Assembly (NCBI GenBank): GCA_963969595.1
Contig: OZ018409.1
Coordinates: forward strand, 24,999,282-25,063,281
DNA: 64,000 nucleotides
Reading direction: 5' to 3'
Source: Neckera pumila
Lineage: Eukaryota; Streptophyta; Bryopsida; Hypnales; Neckeraceae
A program made the position numbers and the translations under genes. This document shows positions 51,306 through 63,392 of the stretch, piece by piece. Numbering within the stretch: position 1 is the stretch's first letter; every line of letters starts with the position of its first letter. The notes beneath the pieces are model-generated. The model was not told the DNA's origin and did not search any database. It saw only the letters and a program-made list of their open reading frames with translations.

Positions 51306-54037
51306 ATGACGAAGAGAGCTTTGCTGGTGGGGTGCAATTACCCAGGTACGAAAGTGGAGCTTCATGGCTGTGCGAATGACGTGAAGCGCATGTACAAGAC
51401 CCTCGTCACTCGGTTCGGGTTTGCAGAGTCCGACATTCTCGTGCTTCTGGACACCAATCCAAAGGGGGTGCAACCCACCGGCGCCAACATTCGCTCGTAC
51501 CTTGCCAAGCTCATCCGAGGTGTGCAACCTGGGGATGTGCTAGTGTTCCATTACAGTGGCCATGGCACTCAGGTGAGTGTGTTTTGCAGCTAAACGCTGT
51601 CTTTTTAAGCCCTAAAATGCTAGATTGCCGTTTTCTAACAAAATGGTTAGGGTTGATTGTAACTGGTCGATCTGTTCCTGCAGGTCCCATCCGAGGGAGG
51701 TGCTGTTGATGAAACCGGAGCCGAGGAAGCAATTGTGCCCACTGATATGAATCTGCTCACAGGTCACCGATTGATCCGTCTTTCAAGAAATTAGGGTTCC
51801 ATGTCTGGATGCCGAGAATGATCAGGGTTCTAGAATGAATCGCTGAATGGCATTGATGTGGAATATTTTTGAGGAAAATAATCATTAGAGACGAAATTTG
51901 GTCACCCCAACCCATTCTTTTCTTGAACAGTGTTATGATCATTCTCAAAACAATGCCACTACTCCTTTCTACCAATATTCTACTCTATACTGTCTTTGTT
52001 CTTCTCAACAGTGACGCTTTGTAATTATCCAATTTTCTAGACACTTCTACTATGTTTAATTGGCACCGTTATTCATGTTATTTACCATTATGCATGTTCT
52101 TATGTACAACCTGGCACCATTATTCATATGAATATGTTCTATTGAAGCAAATATTCGAGATCTGGAATCTCTCATATTCTGTCTAGTCTGTTCTTTTGGG
52201 GGCTTTTCAGATGACGATTTCAGAGAATTGGTGAACAAGATACCGCCAGGAGCCACATTCACGTTCATCTCCGATTCGTGTCACAGTGGAGGACTAATCG
52301 ATGCCGCCAAAGAGCAAGTCGGGAACACCCCATCTCTTTCTCTTCATTCTGGCGGTTCGCACTGTGGTAGTGGTAGTGGTAGTGGAAGTGGCGTTAGCGA
52401 TCTCTTAGGGCTGATGCAACAGGGCTTTGAGGCCTACAACAAGCGTGGTGCGCGCACCAGGGATATCCAGACTGGCACCGAAACGAGATTCGAAGAACGA
52501 ATCAGTCATTTCAAAAGAGACGGCGAGGAAGTGGAAACTTTTGAGCGGCATGGGAGGCGACGTGAGTATGGGGATCCGCAGCACGGGGGAGAGGAAGAGT
52601 ATGGCACGAGCTATGAGCGAGGTGGCGCTGATCATTTGCATTACTCGTCCTCCTCGGCGATGAAGTCGAAGGAGATTCCGATTGGAATGTTGACCCAGAT
52701 TCTCAGCGAACGTGTCGGTCATCGAGTGGAAGTGGGGAACATCCGCACAACTTTGTTTGATATGTTTGGGAAAGATGCCAGTCCCACCGTCAAGTTGTTT
52801 GCGAAGCTGGCGCTTGATCAACTTCAGGTGAATAATTTCTCAATGTTCCAGTGGTGTGGTTCTCACTCTTGAGTGACTGAACAGATCATGAAGCAGTGTT
52901 TTCAGTAAAATGGAACTGTTCCTTGAACTTTTAGACAACGTCAGAAAGGGGATTTTTTCGTCATCCAAACGGAAGACTTTCCATGATACATAGGTAAGCC
53001 TCCGTATTTTTGATACCTCTCGTGAATAATGTACCAGGAAACTCAAATTTGGAGACCAGTTGCGGATAGCAGTACATGTTGAGCCGTGCTACAACAAAGG
53101 ATGTACTTTTTCTATAACTGGGCGCCAGATTTGAGTTGCCTAGTATAACCTCAATGAGAACGCGACGATCACGTTTGATCCATTATGAAGCAAGGAAAGT
53201 GAGTGTCGTAATCGAAATCGGAAAGAGGGCCGTGGTTATGGCTTATAACACAACTCCTCTTCTTGAAGGCTACCTCGCAGTAGTGGTTTATAATTGTGTA
53301 TCGATATTATGATGAAGATTCTCTTTATGATGTTTTCTGGAAATTCGTGTAGCAATCCAATTAAAATAGAAACCCTGTTATAGGTTTGTGGATTTCAAAA
53401 TGTGCCGAAAGCGTTAAGACTGGCTAGGACTGGATTGGATATCTACGATTGAGGTGTTCACTTGTTGAGATTTCACGTACTTTTTGGAGGTTCCTCATGG
53501 TTGATGGAGGTTTTGTTTTTGATTATTGATGATTGATGGCTGATGGTTTTGGTGGTTGATGGTTTTGGTTTTGATTGATGGTTTTGATGGTTTTGATTTT
53601 TCTGCCATCAACAGAAAAGGGCCCACGGTCAACAGGGCATCCTGGGCGCCGTGTCGTCCCTGGCCACGCAGTTGCTGTCGGCGAAGCTGGAGAGCCAAAG
53701 TTCCCAGGAAGCCTCGCATTACATGGCGGCAGCGGAGAATATGCAAGGCAAGTACCGGCCTCGTCCAGGGCGGGGCGAGAAGTCCACCGACGTGGGCATC
53801 TTGCTGAGCGGGTGTCAGTCCAACGAGACTTCGGCGGATGCGAAGCCGGCGCACGGGGAGTCTTACGGCGCCTTCAGCAACGCCATCCAAGTGGTGTTGA
53901 GCCAAAGCAAGGCGCCTCTGTCCAACCGGGACCTCATTCTGCAAGTGCGCAAAACCCTGCAGTCCCAAGGATTCAAACAGCACCCCTGCCTCTACTGCAC
54001 GGACCACAATGCCGATGCACGCTTCATCGGGCACTGA
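51306..54037 (+). CDS. MCA-II: type II metacaspase (cysteine protease, family C14)
   Basis: Four exons: 51306-51572, 51684-51762, 52211-52827 and 53615-54037 (TGA 54035-54037). The first three end with GT donors, phases match, and the product is 461 aa. There is no N-terminal prodomain, as expected for type II. The p20 domain has YSGHGT (catalytic His86) and SDSCHSGGLID (catalytic Cys139), the same numbering as Arabidopsis MC4. A long linker of roughly residues 150-310 starts with a Gly/Ser run and is rich in Glu, Arg and Gly. The p10 region contains GILLSGCQSNETSADA. Known family members cleave after Arg or Lys and are calcium-activated in the cytosol, with roles in cell death and wound signalling. 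At 461 aa it is longer than the usual 360-420, through its linker. The ATG chosen is the first in frame before MTKRALLVGCNYPG. Confidence 0.95.
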
Positions 54038-54935
54038 ACCGACCCCTTCTGACTTAGTATTTGGTACACTGCTTCAAAACAATTTTTCTGAATGCTCAGT
54101 TTCATCTGTACAGATCGTTTCCTACAAGTGTGTGCTGGTGTTTGTGGTGCTACTTTTGGATATTGGAGTTTGACAATTTGTAAGAGATCCTTCCCCTTTT
54201 ACATTCCTTGCGGATGTGTTTTGAAGAGGAAAGAAACAAATTATAGCTCGGACTTGACCTGTCTCGCCCCTGGCTACCGTGCGGTCACATCCCATCTCAT
54301 CGTGTTTTCATTGTGCAAGAGACGGAATGGTTTTCAATGTGGAACACAGAACAACTTGTGAGAATTGTTTTTAGTGAAAAAGATGTGTTCAACGCACACC
54401 TTCCCCGCCTTTGAAACCATTCTGGTTGACAAAGAGGCTAGTCATGTCCAGTTATCAACTGGTATGCGCACTGGCAACACTACATGACAGCACTGCATGT
54501 CTACAATTTCACGAATTTGATGAGAACACATTTATCCGTAGTAACGTACCAAGAGTGACAACTTTTTTTTTTTTTTGAACAAATGGAAAGAACCATTGCA
54601 TTAAAAAAACAGTAACCACCACAAACAACGGCCAAGCCAAGCAGGCTGGACAATGAAGAGATAAGAGCACAAAAAAAGGAAAAATAGAACCAAAGAACCA
54701 CCTAGCCAAAGTAGCAAGGGGAGGGCCTCTAGTGTTCCAAGTGATAGTAGCACCAATCCTATGAGCCAGGACAAGAGATTTGAGCCAAATGCTATCAAAC
54801 TTAGGCCAACTAGTCTCCTTGTCTTGTGGATGATGTCTAAGGGTCTTCAACTGAGCAGTACGCCCTGAGTCCAGACGTGCCTCCCAAATGGTCTTTTGTA
54901 TAAACTCCAAAGGCCAACAGTGTTGGGAGAAGACC

Positions 54936-56683
54936 TACTAGTAGAAAAATAGTGATATGTAACCACTTAGTTAATGACTAGTTGTCCTGAATAACCAAAT
55001 AGTGATTGCAGGTAACAGGATTGGGTTTGCAAACTGTAGACGCCGGGTCGAGAGTCATGTAGTAGTCATTCAGCATGCAAAGGGATGGTAGTGGGATGAA
55101 ATCTGGCACCGAAAAGAGGCAATGAACATTTTTTGTTGAAGACTCCGGGATGGAAAGATCTCGTGCCACGGCTCAGCCATATCTTTGTAGTAGAGCTTTG
55201 GCTTTCATAGATAAATGACTCACAAATGACTAGGTTTTCCCTAAGGCAATTGACAGCGTGTAATTTTATGATCTTTGTTTTTGGGATAATTATAATCGAG
55301 GGATTGAGACTTCAATTCATCTTTGGTGTATGTATAGTCATTCCTTTGATGACTGCGCCGGCTCCAAGCAACTATTTAGTAGTTATGATGGCAGACCTAT
55401 GTGGTTGTAGAATCATTGTTGTCTAGTCATTCTAAAGTCATTCCTTAAAAACAAAGGCACTAGAAGATCATTGGATCAGATGGACAATTGAAATGGATAG
55501 ATCAAATGGATGGATCAAATAGACTAATCAGATTGTTTCTTTTTGAATGGCTCAGATGGATGGATGAAATTGCATCTTGGCAAAAAATGGACAGCTAAGA
55601 TTGAATCTCAACAACAAATGGACGGTTTAGGTTTTAGGGTAGCCGCCAAATATTAGGTCAACCTCCATATATTAGGTCAGCCACCACCACCTTAGTGTAT
55701 CTTCTTCTTCCTTCTTCCTTATAAATGTCTTCTCATTTTCTCCTCTTGCTTTGATTCCAATTTTCCTAAGTGATGGGTAAGTTCACATTCTTTTTTTTTG
55801 TGTTGTTTTCTTACGTGTTTTTTTCTTGTAATATTATGTTATTGTTTTGTTTTAGTTCTTGTTCTATTGTTTTATTGTGTTGTTGTTTTGTTGTTTTGTT
55901 GTTATGTTTTGTTGCTATTTAGTTTGTTGTTGTTGTGCTGTTTAGTTTGGTAGTTCTACTATTTTGCCATTTTATTGTTGTTATGCCATTTTTTTGTTGT
56001 TATGCTGTTTTGTTGTTGTTATCTGCATTTTTGTAGAAAAGTTATTGTGCTGTTTTTCTCATTTGTGGTTTACCCACTTGTGATTTGTTCATTTGTTGGT
56101 TTGTTCATTTGTTGTTGTTCTGCAGTCTTGTTGTCCTATAGTTTTGTTGCTCTCTTGCAATTTTGTTGCTATTCTATAGTTTTCTAGGAAAGTTGTTGTC
56201 ATGTATTACTCATTTGTTGGTTGTCCCAATACAATGACCAAAACTCTAGAAGCATCAAATATTATTGTGTAATTTTGTATATATGGAAAAAGCCTCAAAA
56301 TGACTATAAATTCTTTGATTCAGATATGACTAATACATGACTTTACAGTGTCGGTTGAGTTGTGCCAAGCAGTCGCAACATAGTCATTCCATGCATTACT
56401 AAACTGCCCTACGCACTCCCAAAAACCCATTTGTTGACATGGCACAACCTCAGTCATTCTGGTCCTAAGCCACATTAGATTTTCAAGGTGATGAATTTTT
56501 TTTAGAGGTAATGGATGTCTTTCTGACACCCGTATCCGGAATGACTAAAAAGTCCTAAATAACTCGTCCACAATGACTTCAGCCCTCAAATGTTCCATTT
56601 AGTCATTCAACAGTCAATTGTGTCCTAAATAACTCAAATCCAGTCATTCTAGCTAATTATTTACAGACCTTTTTTTACTAGTG
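54936..56683. mobile_element. non-autonomous CACTA (EnSpm) element inserted in the LINE
   Basis: The left end reads TACTAGTAGAAAAAT, and the right end, reverse-complemented, reads CACTAGTAAAAAAAGG. The direct repeat ACC flanks both sides (54933-54935 and 56684-56686), the 3-base duplication of CACTA elements. Many copies of AGTCATTC or GAATGACT crowd the subterminal 400 bases at each end, as in this superfamily. No transposase ORF was seen. The interior 55840-56215 is a low-complexity TTGTTG-rich tract. Confidence 0.75.
55840..56215. repeat. low-complexity TTG-rich tract inside the CACTA element
   Basis: Runs of TTGTTGTTTTG units alternate with short T-rich pieces. The 70-aa ORF over it is an artefact of composition. 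Confidence 0.8.
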
Positions 56684-57707
56684 ACCTTATTGTTGCAGGA
56701 GATCCATAGATATGAGCCCCTAAGTAAAGCCAAATAGTCTTGAATTCTTGGAAGCTGCTTGGAATTGAGGAGCCAAAAACACATTGAGAGAAGTCCCATC
56801 TCGCCAGAGGTCCAATAGATTGTTGTAAACCTCTAAGACGGAAGAGAATAGACAAGCATAGTCCCAGACTTCCAATGCTTGAGGACATGAGTAAAACCTA
56901 TGGTGTAGTGATTCTTCAATCCCAAGACTGCAATAGACACAATTTGTGTCTATGTTGGGTGTGATACGAGTCCTCCAGCAATTCAAAGCAACGGCATTGT
57001 GGAAACTGACCACATGAAGGCGGATCCTTTCTAGGATCTAGTTTTGTGCCAAACATCCTTCTAGTCGGAGGAGATGGAAAGGAGGAGATGACCAAACCAC
57101 ATGGAATGAATCGTCCTCTTGAGCTAGCAAGTTTTGTTTATAAGTTTGCATCCTAGAGTTGTCGTATATGCTAGCAAGTGAGAACCATCTTCCCAACGCC
57201 ATTTTCCTGGGTCAAAACTTAACAAACTAGTTGCCTCGAGATAAGGTAATTGGGAAGTGCAATGACCACCTTTCTGTATTTGCGAGATGCAAACTCTCTG
57301 GATGAAGTCCATATGCATCAAATCATCTTCAGCATGTAAGATTGGTGATAGTTGCCTAGATGTATCCCCTACCGTCGCTTTTGATGAGATTCTAATTAGT
57401 GACAGAGTTTGACTATGGGTATGGCGGATGCGATTGTTTGGATTAGGATTTTGCCATACCAGGGTTGGAGTAGAATTCTCTAGGCAAGAGAAAATCCCAA
57501 CCCACTCCTCTTCTTGGGCCGTGTCAGATTGCCTAGTAATCAATTCTTACCAGTCTTGAGGGATGCTAGAAATGAGAAGGAACTAGTGCTGTCTTTCTAA
57601 CTTGGATGAAACTTCCTCCCATGACTTGAAGTCGCAAATTTCAGAATTCCATAGGTCTCCCTATATATGTAGTCCACTTTGGGCTAGTATTCTAGCCCTA
57701 TCCGCCA

Positions 57708-57939
57708 TTAGAGAAAACAATTAGCCCTCTGGAGGGCTGCTCCATGGACCCCTATAGTACCTTGAAACTTCATTTATCGGGTCTAAAAATTAACTTTTTC
57801 CCCTATTTCCACGCAATTGAAACTGCAGTGACAGTGGTGCAGGAATTTAGATTTACGAGTAAAAAATTTAAAAAAAAATAAAAAAAATAAAAAAAATTGG
57901 AGGGGTCCTCTGAAGGGCTGATTTTTTCTCTAATGTGAA
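57708..57939. mobile_element. small MITE with ATTAGAGAAAA termini
   Basis: The left end ATTAGAGAAAACAATTAGCC pairs with the right end GGCTGATTTTTTCTCTAAT. A related fragment in reverse orientation ends at about 29984 (GCCTGAAATTTTCTCTAAT). Confidence 0.55.
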
Positions 57940-58154
57940 AAGTTGAAATTCGATCCTATGTAGGTAGAAGCCCACCAGATACTTGTTGTAAGCACCTCAT
58001 CTGAATTGATAAGTAAGTAAGATTCAACATATTTGACAATTCACCTCCATGTGCTTGTAATACGGTTCCAAACCCTGGATCCTTGGGTAATCGAGGGATT
58101 ATGTACCATCAACCACGATTGAGAGGGTAACCAATAGCCAGTTTTTGGATGTGG

Positions 58155-58350
58155 TTTAGAATCCGGTTTAGAATCCACTATATGAAATGGAATCCATTGA
58201 AGTTAGATATTCCAAATTGGATTTTAAACCATGGTATGAATTGGAATCCACCAAATGAAATGGAATCCATGGTATGAAGTGGAATCCACTTTGGTATGAA
58301 GTGGAATCCACCATATGAAATGGAATCCATTGAAGTTAGATATTCCAGGA
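58155..58350. repeat. tandem repeat of TATGAARTGGAATCCAC-like units
   Basis: Eight or so imperfect 16-19-base units occur. The longer unit TGGAATCCATTGAAGTTAGA appears at both ends, about 130 bases apart, suggesting a segmental duplication within the array. Confidence 0.7.
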
Positions 58351-58691
58351 TCAATTGCAAAGAGGATCCACTTTGCTAATAAAGCGGTTAGAGAAACTTC
58401 AGGGTCCAATGCTTCAAACCACCAAATTCTTTAGAAAGACAAAAATCATTCCAAGAGACTCGTGTTCAAGATGTTCCATTCCACTCTATAGACAATTCTT
58501 GAGACTTGAATGTATGGAACAAATGGCCTAGATGGATCCACTCCATATGGCAATAAAACAATGAAGGGTTGATTAGAGAACAAAATTCACCACGGTCATG
58601 TGTCCAACTAGGGAGAGACATTGAGATGACCAATATTTGAGTTTCTTCGAGATCTTTTGTTTTAAGAAGTTATCAATATCGTCAGTCTTAA

Positions 58692-58716
58692 GGGTGATGC
58701 CTTTTGGGCATCACCC
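58692..58716. other. perfect short hairpin
   Basis: GGGTGATGCC, a five-base loop, then GGCATCACCC: a perfect 10-base stem. No associated gene; purpose unknown. Confidence 0.5.
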
Positions 58717-60066
58717 ATAAGAGTGACAATTTGAAGAGATTATCAAACTGAAAAATTTGCTATTAACAACTAGTACTAAGAAGACTACCATTGTTCAGCA
58801 TTATGCTCTGACAACCTCTAATTCTAATTGTTGTGTTATATCAGTCCGATTCACTTGTAGGAGGGTCCCTGTTAAATTTAAGTGAGTCCAAGGATTTCAG
58901 AAAGCATTTCTATCAAAAGATGAGGTGGCCTAACTTCTTTGGATCACACAAAGGGACATCTTCTGTATTCTTGGGTCTTCGAGAATGTTTTGGGAATCCA
59001 TGCTCCCTAGTATACAATGTTATAGAGAAGTCAAGGATCCAATCACATAAAAGATTTATCTTAGTGAGAAGGTGATGTTGCTGCTCTTTTCAAGCCATAA
59101 CTTCCTTGCTCTTCTACAATCTTGAGCTTGCCAAGGAATGCCATGGTTCACTTCGAGCCCTTAGACTTGATTGCCGTGAAAAATGCTAAAAAGCTAATGG
59201 AGAAGGAGATTATCATTGACGTTAGTGTCGCTTGCGTTCCGGATCATGATTAGGCCGCTCTCTCCACTCATCCAATCTAGTGTGTAGTAGAGTCCACATT
59301 GTCCATTATATTATTCTAAAAAATTGCATAGTATAAAGAATAATTGACCATTTTGGTAGTATGAACAATTAAGTAGTATTCTTATGCAATCTCAATTAAA
59401 CATTTCAAATTTCAATTTCAAAGCAACAAACCTCTATTTTTGGAAAAAAAATTTAGTTGAATTTCATGGTTTTACAAGATAATTTATAAAAAACTATTGG
59501 TGATGAATTTTCACCATTCTGATGCTAAGGTATGTAGAAAACATCCTTGAGCACAGCTTTTATGTTTTAAAAAGTATTTTTAAGTGATAAAAACTTATTT
59601 CTAGAGAGTTCAAAATTAGAGGGCGGATGCCGATTTTTTATAAGTATTTATTTAGGTAGTTTATCCAGAAAGCATCTAACAAACATCATTTCAAATCAAT
59701 ATACCAACATTGTGAATTATTAGATTTTGAGTGATACAATTGCACTAACCAAATGGCTTAGCTAGCCAAATAAGAACACCTCTATCCTAACACAAGTAGA
59801 ATCTAATACACTATAAGAAACTTGTATTTTTTGTGATGTTTGAAAAAACATGATCTGACGTTTGTTTTGACGCTCTTACATGTCAATGTAGATGTCACCT
59901 AAAATTTGTTATACTGGCGTGCAAAAACGTGCAAAAATTTCAGAAAACATGCTATTTTTTACCTCGTTTATTTTTGACATCCCATGAGACATGGCATTCT
60001 AAGCTTTCTTGGATATACCATTTGGCAGCCACGTCATGTCCACGTGGGTGAATAGTGCCATGAAAG

Positions 60067-60196
60067 AATTTTTTTCATCCAGACCGTTTTTCATCCAGCC
60101 CATTTTTTTCATCTACTTGTTTTTTTCATCTAGCCCATTTTTACATCCAATCTTTTTTTCATCCAACCCATTTTTTTCATCCAGCCCATTTTTTCA
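60067..60196. repeat. short tandem repeat, TTTTTTCATCCAGCCCA-like units
   Basis: About seven imperfect 17-20-base units of poly-T followed by CATCCAGCCCA lie inside the CACTA-like element. Confidence 0.7.
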
Positions 60197-60352
60197 AAAA
60201 ATAATTAGTTAACATAAATTAATCAATAAAATTAAACAATAAAAAAATGTAGAATTCGCCAAAATTTTAAAAAAACTTATCATTTACCATCAATTTTTTT
60301 TTATGACAAAATTATGTGAAAATGAACATTTTCAGGGTCATATTTGTACCCA

Positions 60353-60670
60353 TTCTTTGTCCATGGTGAGACAAACAATATGGGATAATTAGCCTACGTT
60401 GTCTTAGACGTCTAGTCCGACATCCAGCCCGTTGTTTCAGACATCCAGCCTGACATTCATCCATCCATTTCTTTTTTTTTCCAAAATATGCCATGTGGCT
60501 GCCCTTCTCAAAAAATTTGTCCATATTCTTTGACCATGGTGAGACAAACAATACGGGACAATTAGCCTACGTTGTTTCAAACATTTAGCCCATTGTTTCA
60601 GACATCTAGCCCGACGTCCATCCACCCATTACTTTTTTTTTCCAAAATATGCCACGTGGCTGCTCTTCTC
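60353..60670. repeat. two tandem copies of a ~180-base unit
   Basis: Each unit begins near CATGGTGAGACAAACAATA and ends near CCAAAATATGCCACGTGGCTG. The first runs about 60360-60500 and the second about 60535-60665, with clear point differences between them. They lie inside the CACTA-like element. Confidence 0.7.
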
Positions 60671-61260
60671 GAAATCTACTTGCTGACGTGGCAGTTTATG
60701 TTGTATGCGACATTTTATAAAAATATGGCCACGTCGCAGTCAACATCGTCACAAACGTAGCCATCCACAATGACGTGGTCACGTTTTCTGCAAAACATGT
60801 ACATGTTTTCTGGAACATCTGACGTTTGAAAAAACACGACGCGTATTTTGCTAACACATCCAAAAACGTGCTTTTCTTATAGTGAATACAAGACCAAAGT
60901 GGATGAGAAGTGATTTGGATCCCTCTAATTATCTTCCAAGCACTCTATAAATCAGTGTTAAATATGGCAAATCTAAGTATAATTTGCCACTCATATAGAC
61001 TACTAACTTGGAATCATTTGTAGGATTTAGAATAAATAGAGTGACTCTACATTCACACTAGTCATACCAAATGTGGTTGGACTTATTTTCTCTTGCTTAT
61101 TTGATTTATCTTTTTTTCCATACTTCTTGTGATTGGTCAATTCATTATCTACATAACACATTTAACATCTATGGATGGGAGACAAGAAGTGAAGGACTTC
61201 AATATTAGGAAAAAAATGAACCTTCAAAGGAGCTACTTTCCTTTGAGGAGTTCCCTTTAA

Positions 61261-61482
61261 CCCTTGAGCAATAAGGTGGCCATTTTCTTGTTGATGAATG
61301 ACAAAGAATCTTTGCATGTAGGACAGAAGTGCAATTGTTCATCTTTTGAATTTTGTACAAAAAGGGGAGATCTTGCACAGAAGTTCAACCTCCAATGAGC
61401 ACTTTTGAATATTTTATAGTAGATAATGTCACAATGTTGCAAAAGGAATGATTTCCAGGGTCACCAACTCGGCGTCCTAGGG
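61261..61482. mobile_element. short TTAA-type MITE, 222 bp
   Basis: The left end CCCTTGAGC follows TTAA 61257-61260 and the right end CCTAGGG precedes TTAA 61483-61486. It is the inverted sister of 10919-11140. Confidence 0.65.
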
Positions 61483-61486
61483 TTAA

Positions 61487-62557
61487 TGAAATTCAATGAA
61501 TAGTGACCACTGTTCATCATCAATTATGAATAGTGGTCACAATAAAAAATATTTAAAAATATTTAAAAATTAAATTAAATTAAATTAAAAATTATAATAA
61601 ATAAATAAAAAAAAAATTATAATTATTCAAAAATAGCAATCTGACATGGCACCACTCATGCCAACATCAAATTTGAAATTCTATAATTTTGTATTTATTT
61701 TAATATTAAAAAAATTTCAATTATTTTATTAATCTATCCCACGTTAGCCAAGTACTGGCCGACCAAATATATACATTTATTTAATTATTTAATTTTTTAA
61801 TTAATTAATCTATTGATTTATTTTGGTCGGCATTCCCTGCTTTCGCAGACTCATGGGTCCTTTGAGGGCTTGTTTTTTTCCTAATGATGTTGATTTGACC
61901 TATGGGTGTCAATTTTCTAAGGTAGAAGCATCTACAACCGGCTTTTTAAGTAGTTTTGCGTACTTTGAAATGGAATCAACACATGACATTATTATTAACA
62001 TATTAGGGCAAAAAATTTTGGAGAAGAATTTTTTTTCAAATCTTTAAAATATTGGCTTGTCTTTCAATATTTATATTCAAAACTAAGATCATTACAATCA
62101 AACAAATATTATAAAAGAAACAGCACAAAGTGTTTAGAATTTGTCTAGTGTTGAAAAGCTTATTATTTAGGAAAAGTGTTGGTGCTCTCATTACTAATTC
62201 TTATGGGTTTTTTCACAAATCATTAGAAATCACAGTTTTGACCAATCAAAATAAATTCAAATGTTAAACATAGAAATTGTATTTTTGGTGAATTTTTGGT
62301 GAATATTTTCAAAATTCATTTGAAGAGAATCTAAAAACGGTTTTATAATTTCGATAGTAAAATGAAAACTTCAAAAAAGTTATAGAACTTATATTTAATA
62401 ACACATTTGGCGAACCTCTTGGGCTTTCAGGAGTTAACCAACCTTGACATCTTCCAACTTTGAGACAGCCTAGAGCCCAATTTAGTCCCACCGAGATGGT
62501 GCAATTACAAAGGGTCGCCGGCTCCGTCGCAACGCTTTGTCCACCATCCCAGCTCCA
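61487..62557. other. AT-rich intergenic DNA
   Basis: Contains AAATTAAATTAAATTAAA-type simple sequence at 61565-61620. Nothing else was recognised. Confidence 0.5.
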
Positions 62558-62560
62558 TTA

Positions 62561-62925
62561 GAGCATCCCCACCCGGTTGGAAAAATGCCAGCCAATTTGC
62601 AAGCTTGTCAATCCAATTTGCAAACCAAGAAAGAAGGGCACCCCACCCATAGCTTGTTAAGAGGCTATCGCCACCCAATCGGCTACGTCCACAGTCCCGG
62701 ATCAAGTCCTTGTTTGTTGGAAAGTGCAAAAGGTGCTTGTCTCATGCAGTTTGCAAGGCGGTTTGCAAGCCGCCCATTGGCTTGCAAAAGAGCCCGGTTT
62801 TGCAAGCCACCGGAGGCTTTTGGCCCGGCTTCGTAACAAGTTCATCCATTATGCAAGACGGGTGGGACAATTTTGCAAGCCGGTGGCAACAAGTCATCTG
62901 ATTTACAAGACGGGTGGGGATGCTC
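62561..62925. mobile_element. PIF/Harbinger-like MITE, 365 bp
   Basis: GAGCATCCCCACCCG at the left end is matched perfectly by its reverse complement at the right end. TTA flanks both ends (62558-62560 and 62926-62928). A TTA/TWA target duplication with a GAGCATC terminus is typical of plant PIF/Harbinger-derived MITEs. The interior is GC-richer than its surroundings and repeats TTGCAAGCC several times. The overlapping ORFs of 89-137 aa are not convincing genes. Confidence 0.8.
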
Positions 62926-63392
62926 TTACAAGCTCCTTGTCCCGTTCTCCATGGCCAGAGCCCTCCTTTCCCCTTTTTCTCCCTCCCTTTTTCTTTTTCT
63001 CTTTTTGGCAAGTGCTCTGTTGTGTAGAGCAGAGCATCACGTCACAGCTCCTCGTGCTCGACGAGTGGAACAATACCAAGCAATTTCAGGTGTTTTTTTT
63101 GAGCGATACATCATCAGGTGGCTTCATGAGGTAGGCTTAAATTTGGAGGGACCTGTGAGCACAGGTCCAAACCTGTCAGACATCGCTCAAAAAAAACCCT
63201 GCCAAGCATCACTTCAACCCCCCATGCACCTCACAATCTCACATTGCCCATTGAATTCAATTCAACTCAATACATGGGTTCAATAGGCGCATCCCTGAAA
63301 TGGAGCAACTGCCAATGCCCTCTTACTAGCTTCGTGATCAATCCACCATTCCCGAGAATCGGGTCTCATCACGCACATTGAGTGAGCTCGCC

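Larger units (their letters stand above)
54564..57702 (-). mobile_element. 5'-truncated LINE (non-LTR retrotransposon), interrupted by CACTA element
   Basis: On the minus strand 57540-57020 and 57013-56720 give decayed reverse-transcriptase C-terminal sequence. It includes a zf-RVT zinc-binding motif (NCVYCSLGIEESLHHRFYSC). The coding-like sequence resumes at 54910 (EFIQKTIWEARLDS) and runs to a poly-A tail, seen as the plus-strand poly-T at 54565-54578. A 1.75-kb insertion separates the two parts. Several stops show it is dead. The 5' limit at about 57702 is approximate. Confidence 0.7.
57940..59808. other. intergenic, repeats and short ORFs
   Basis: It holds the 58155-58350 array and the hairpin. 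An 80-aa ORF at 58833-59075 and a 34-codon ORF from 59143 (start MVHFEPLDLIAVKNAKKL) look mildly coding but are unrecognised. Bases 59390-59600 resemble an arm of the foldback at 7774-8890. Confidence 0.4.
59809..60884. mobile_element. CACTA-like non-autonomous element
   Basis: The left end is CACTATAAGAAA and the right end TTTCTTATAGTG, a 12-base near-perfect inverted repeat of the CACTA type, with a GACGTTTG/GACGT motif repeated near both ends. AATA occurs immediately outside each end; this superfamily usually duplicates 3 bases, so the 4-base match may be partly chance. The inside holds ATCCAGCCCATTTTTT-type short repeats and a roughly 180-base tandem duplication. No transposase was seen. 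Confidence 0.65.

Noticed and set aside
52405..52821. 138-aa minus-strand ORF
   Set aside because: It is antisense to metacaspase exon 3.
53495..54034. 179-aa minus-strand ORF
   Set aside because: It is antisense to metacaspase exon 4, whose sense frame has clear family motifs.
62724..63286. Overlapping 136- and 137-aa plus ORFs
   Set aside because: They start inside the Harbinger-like MITE and show no family motif; composition explains them.
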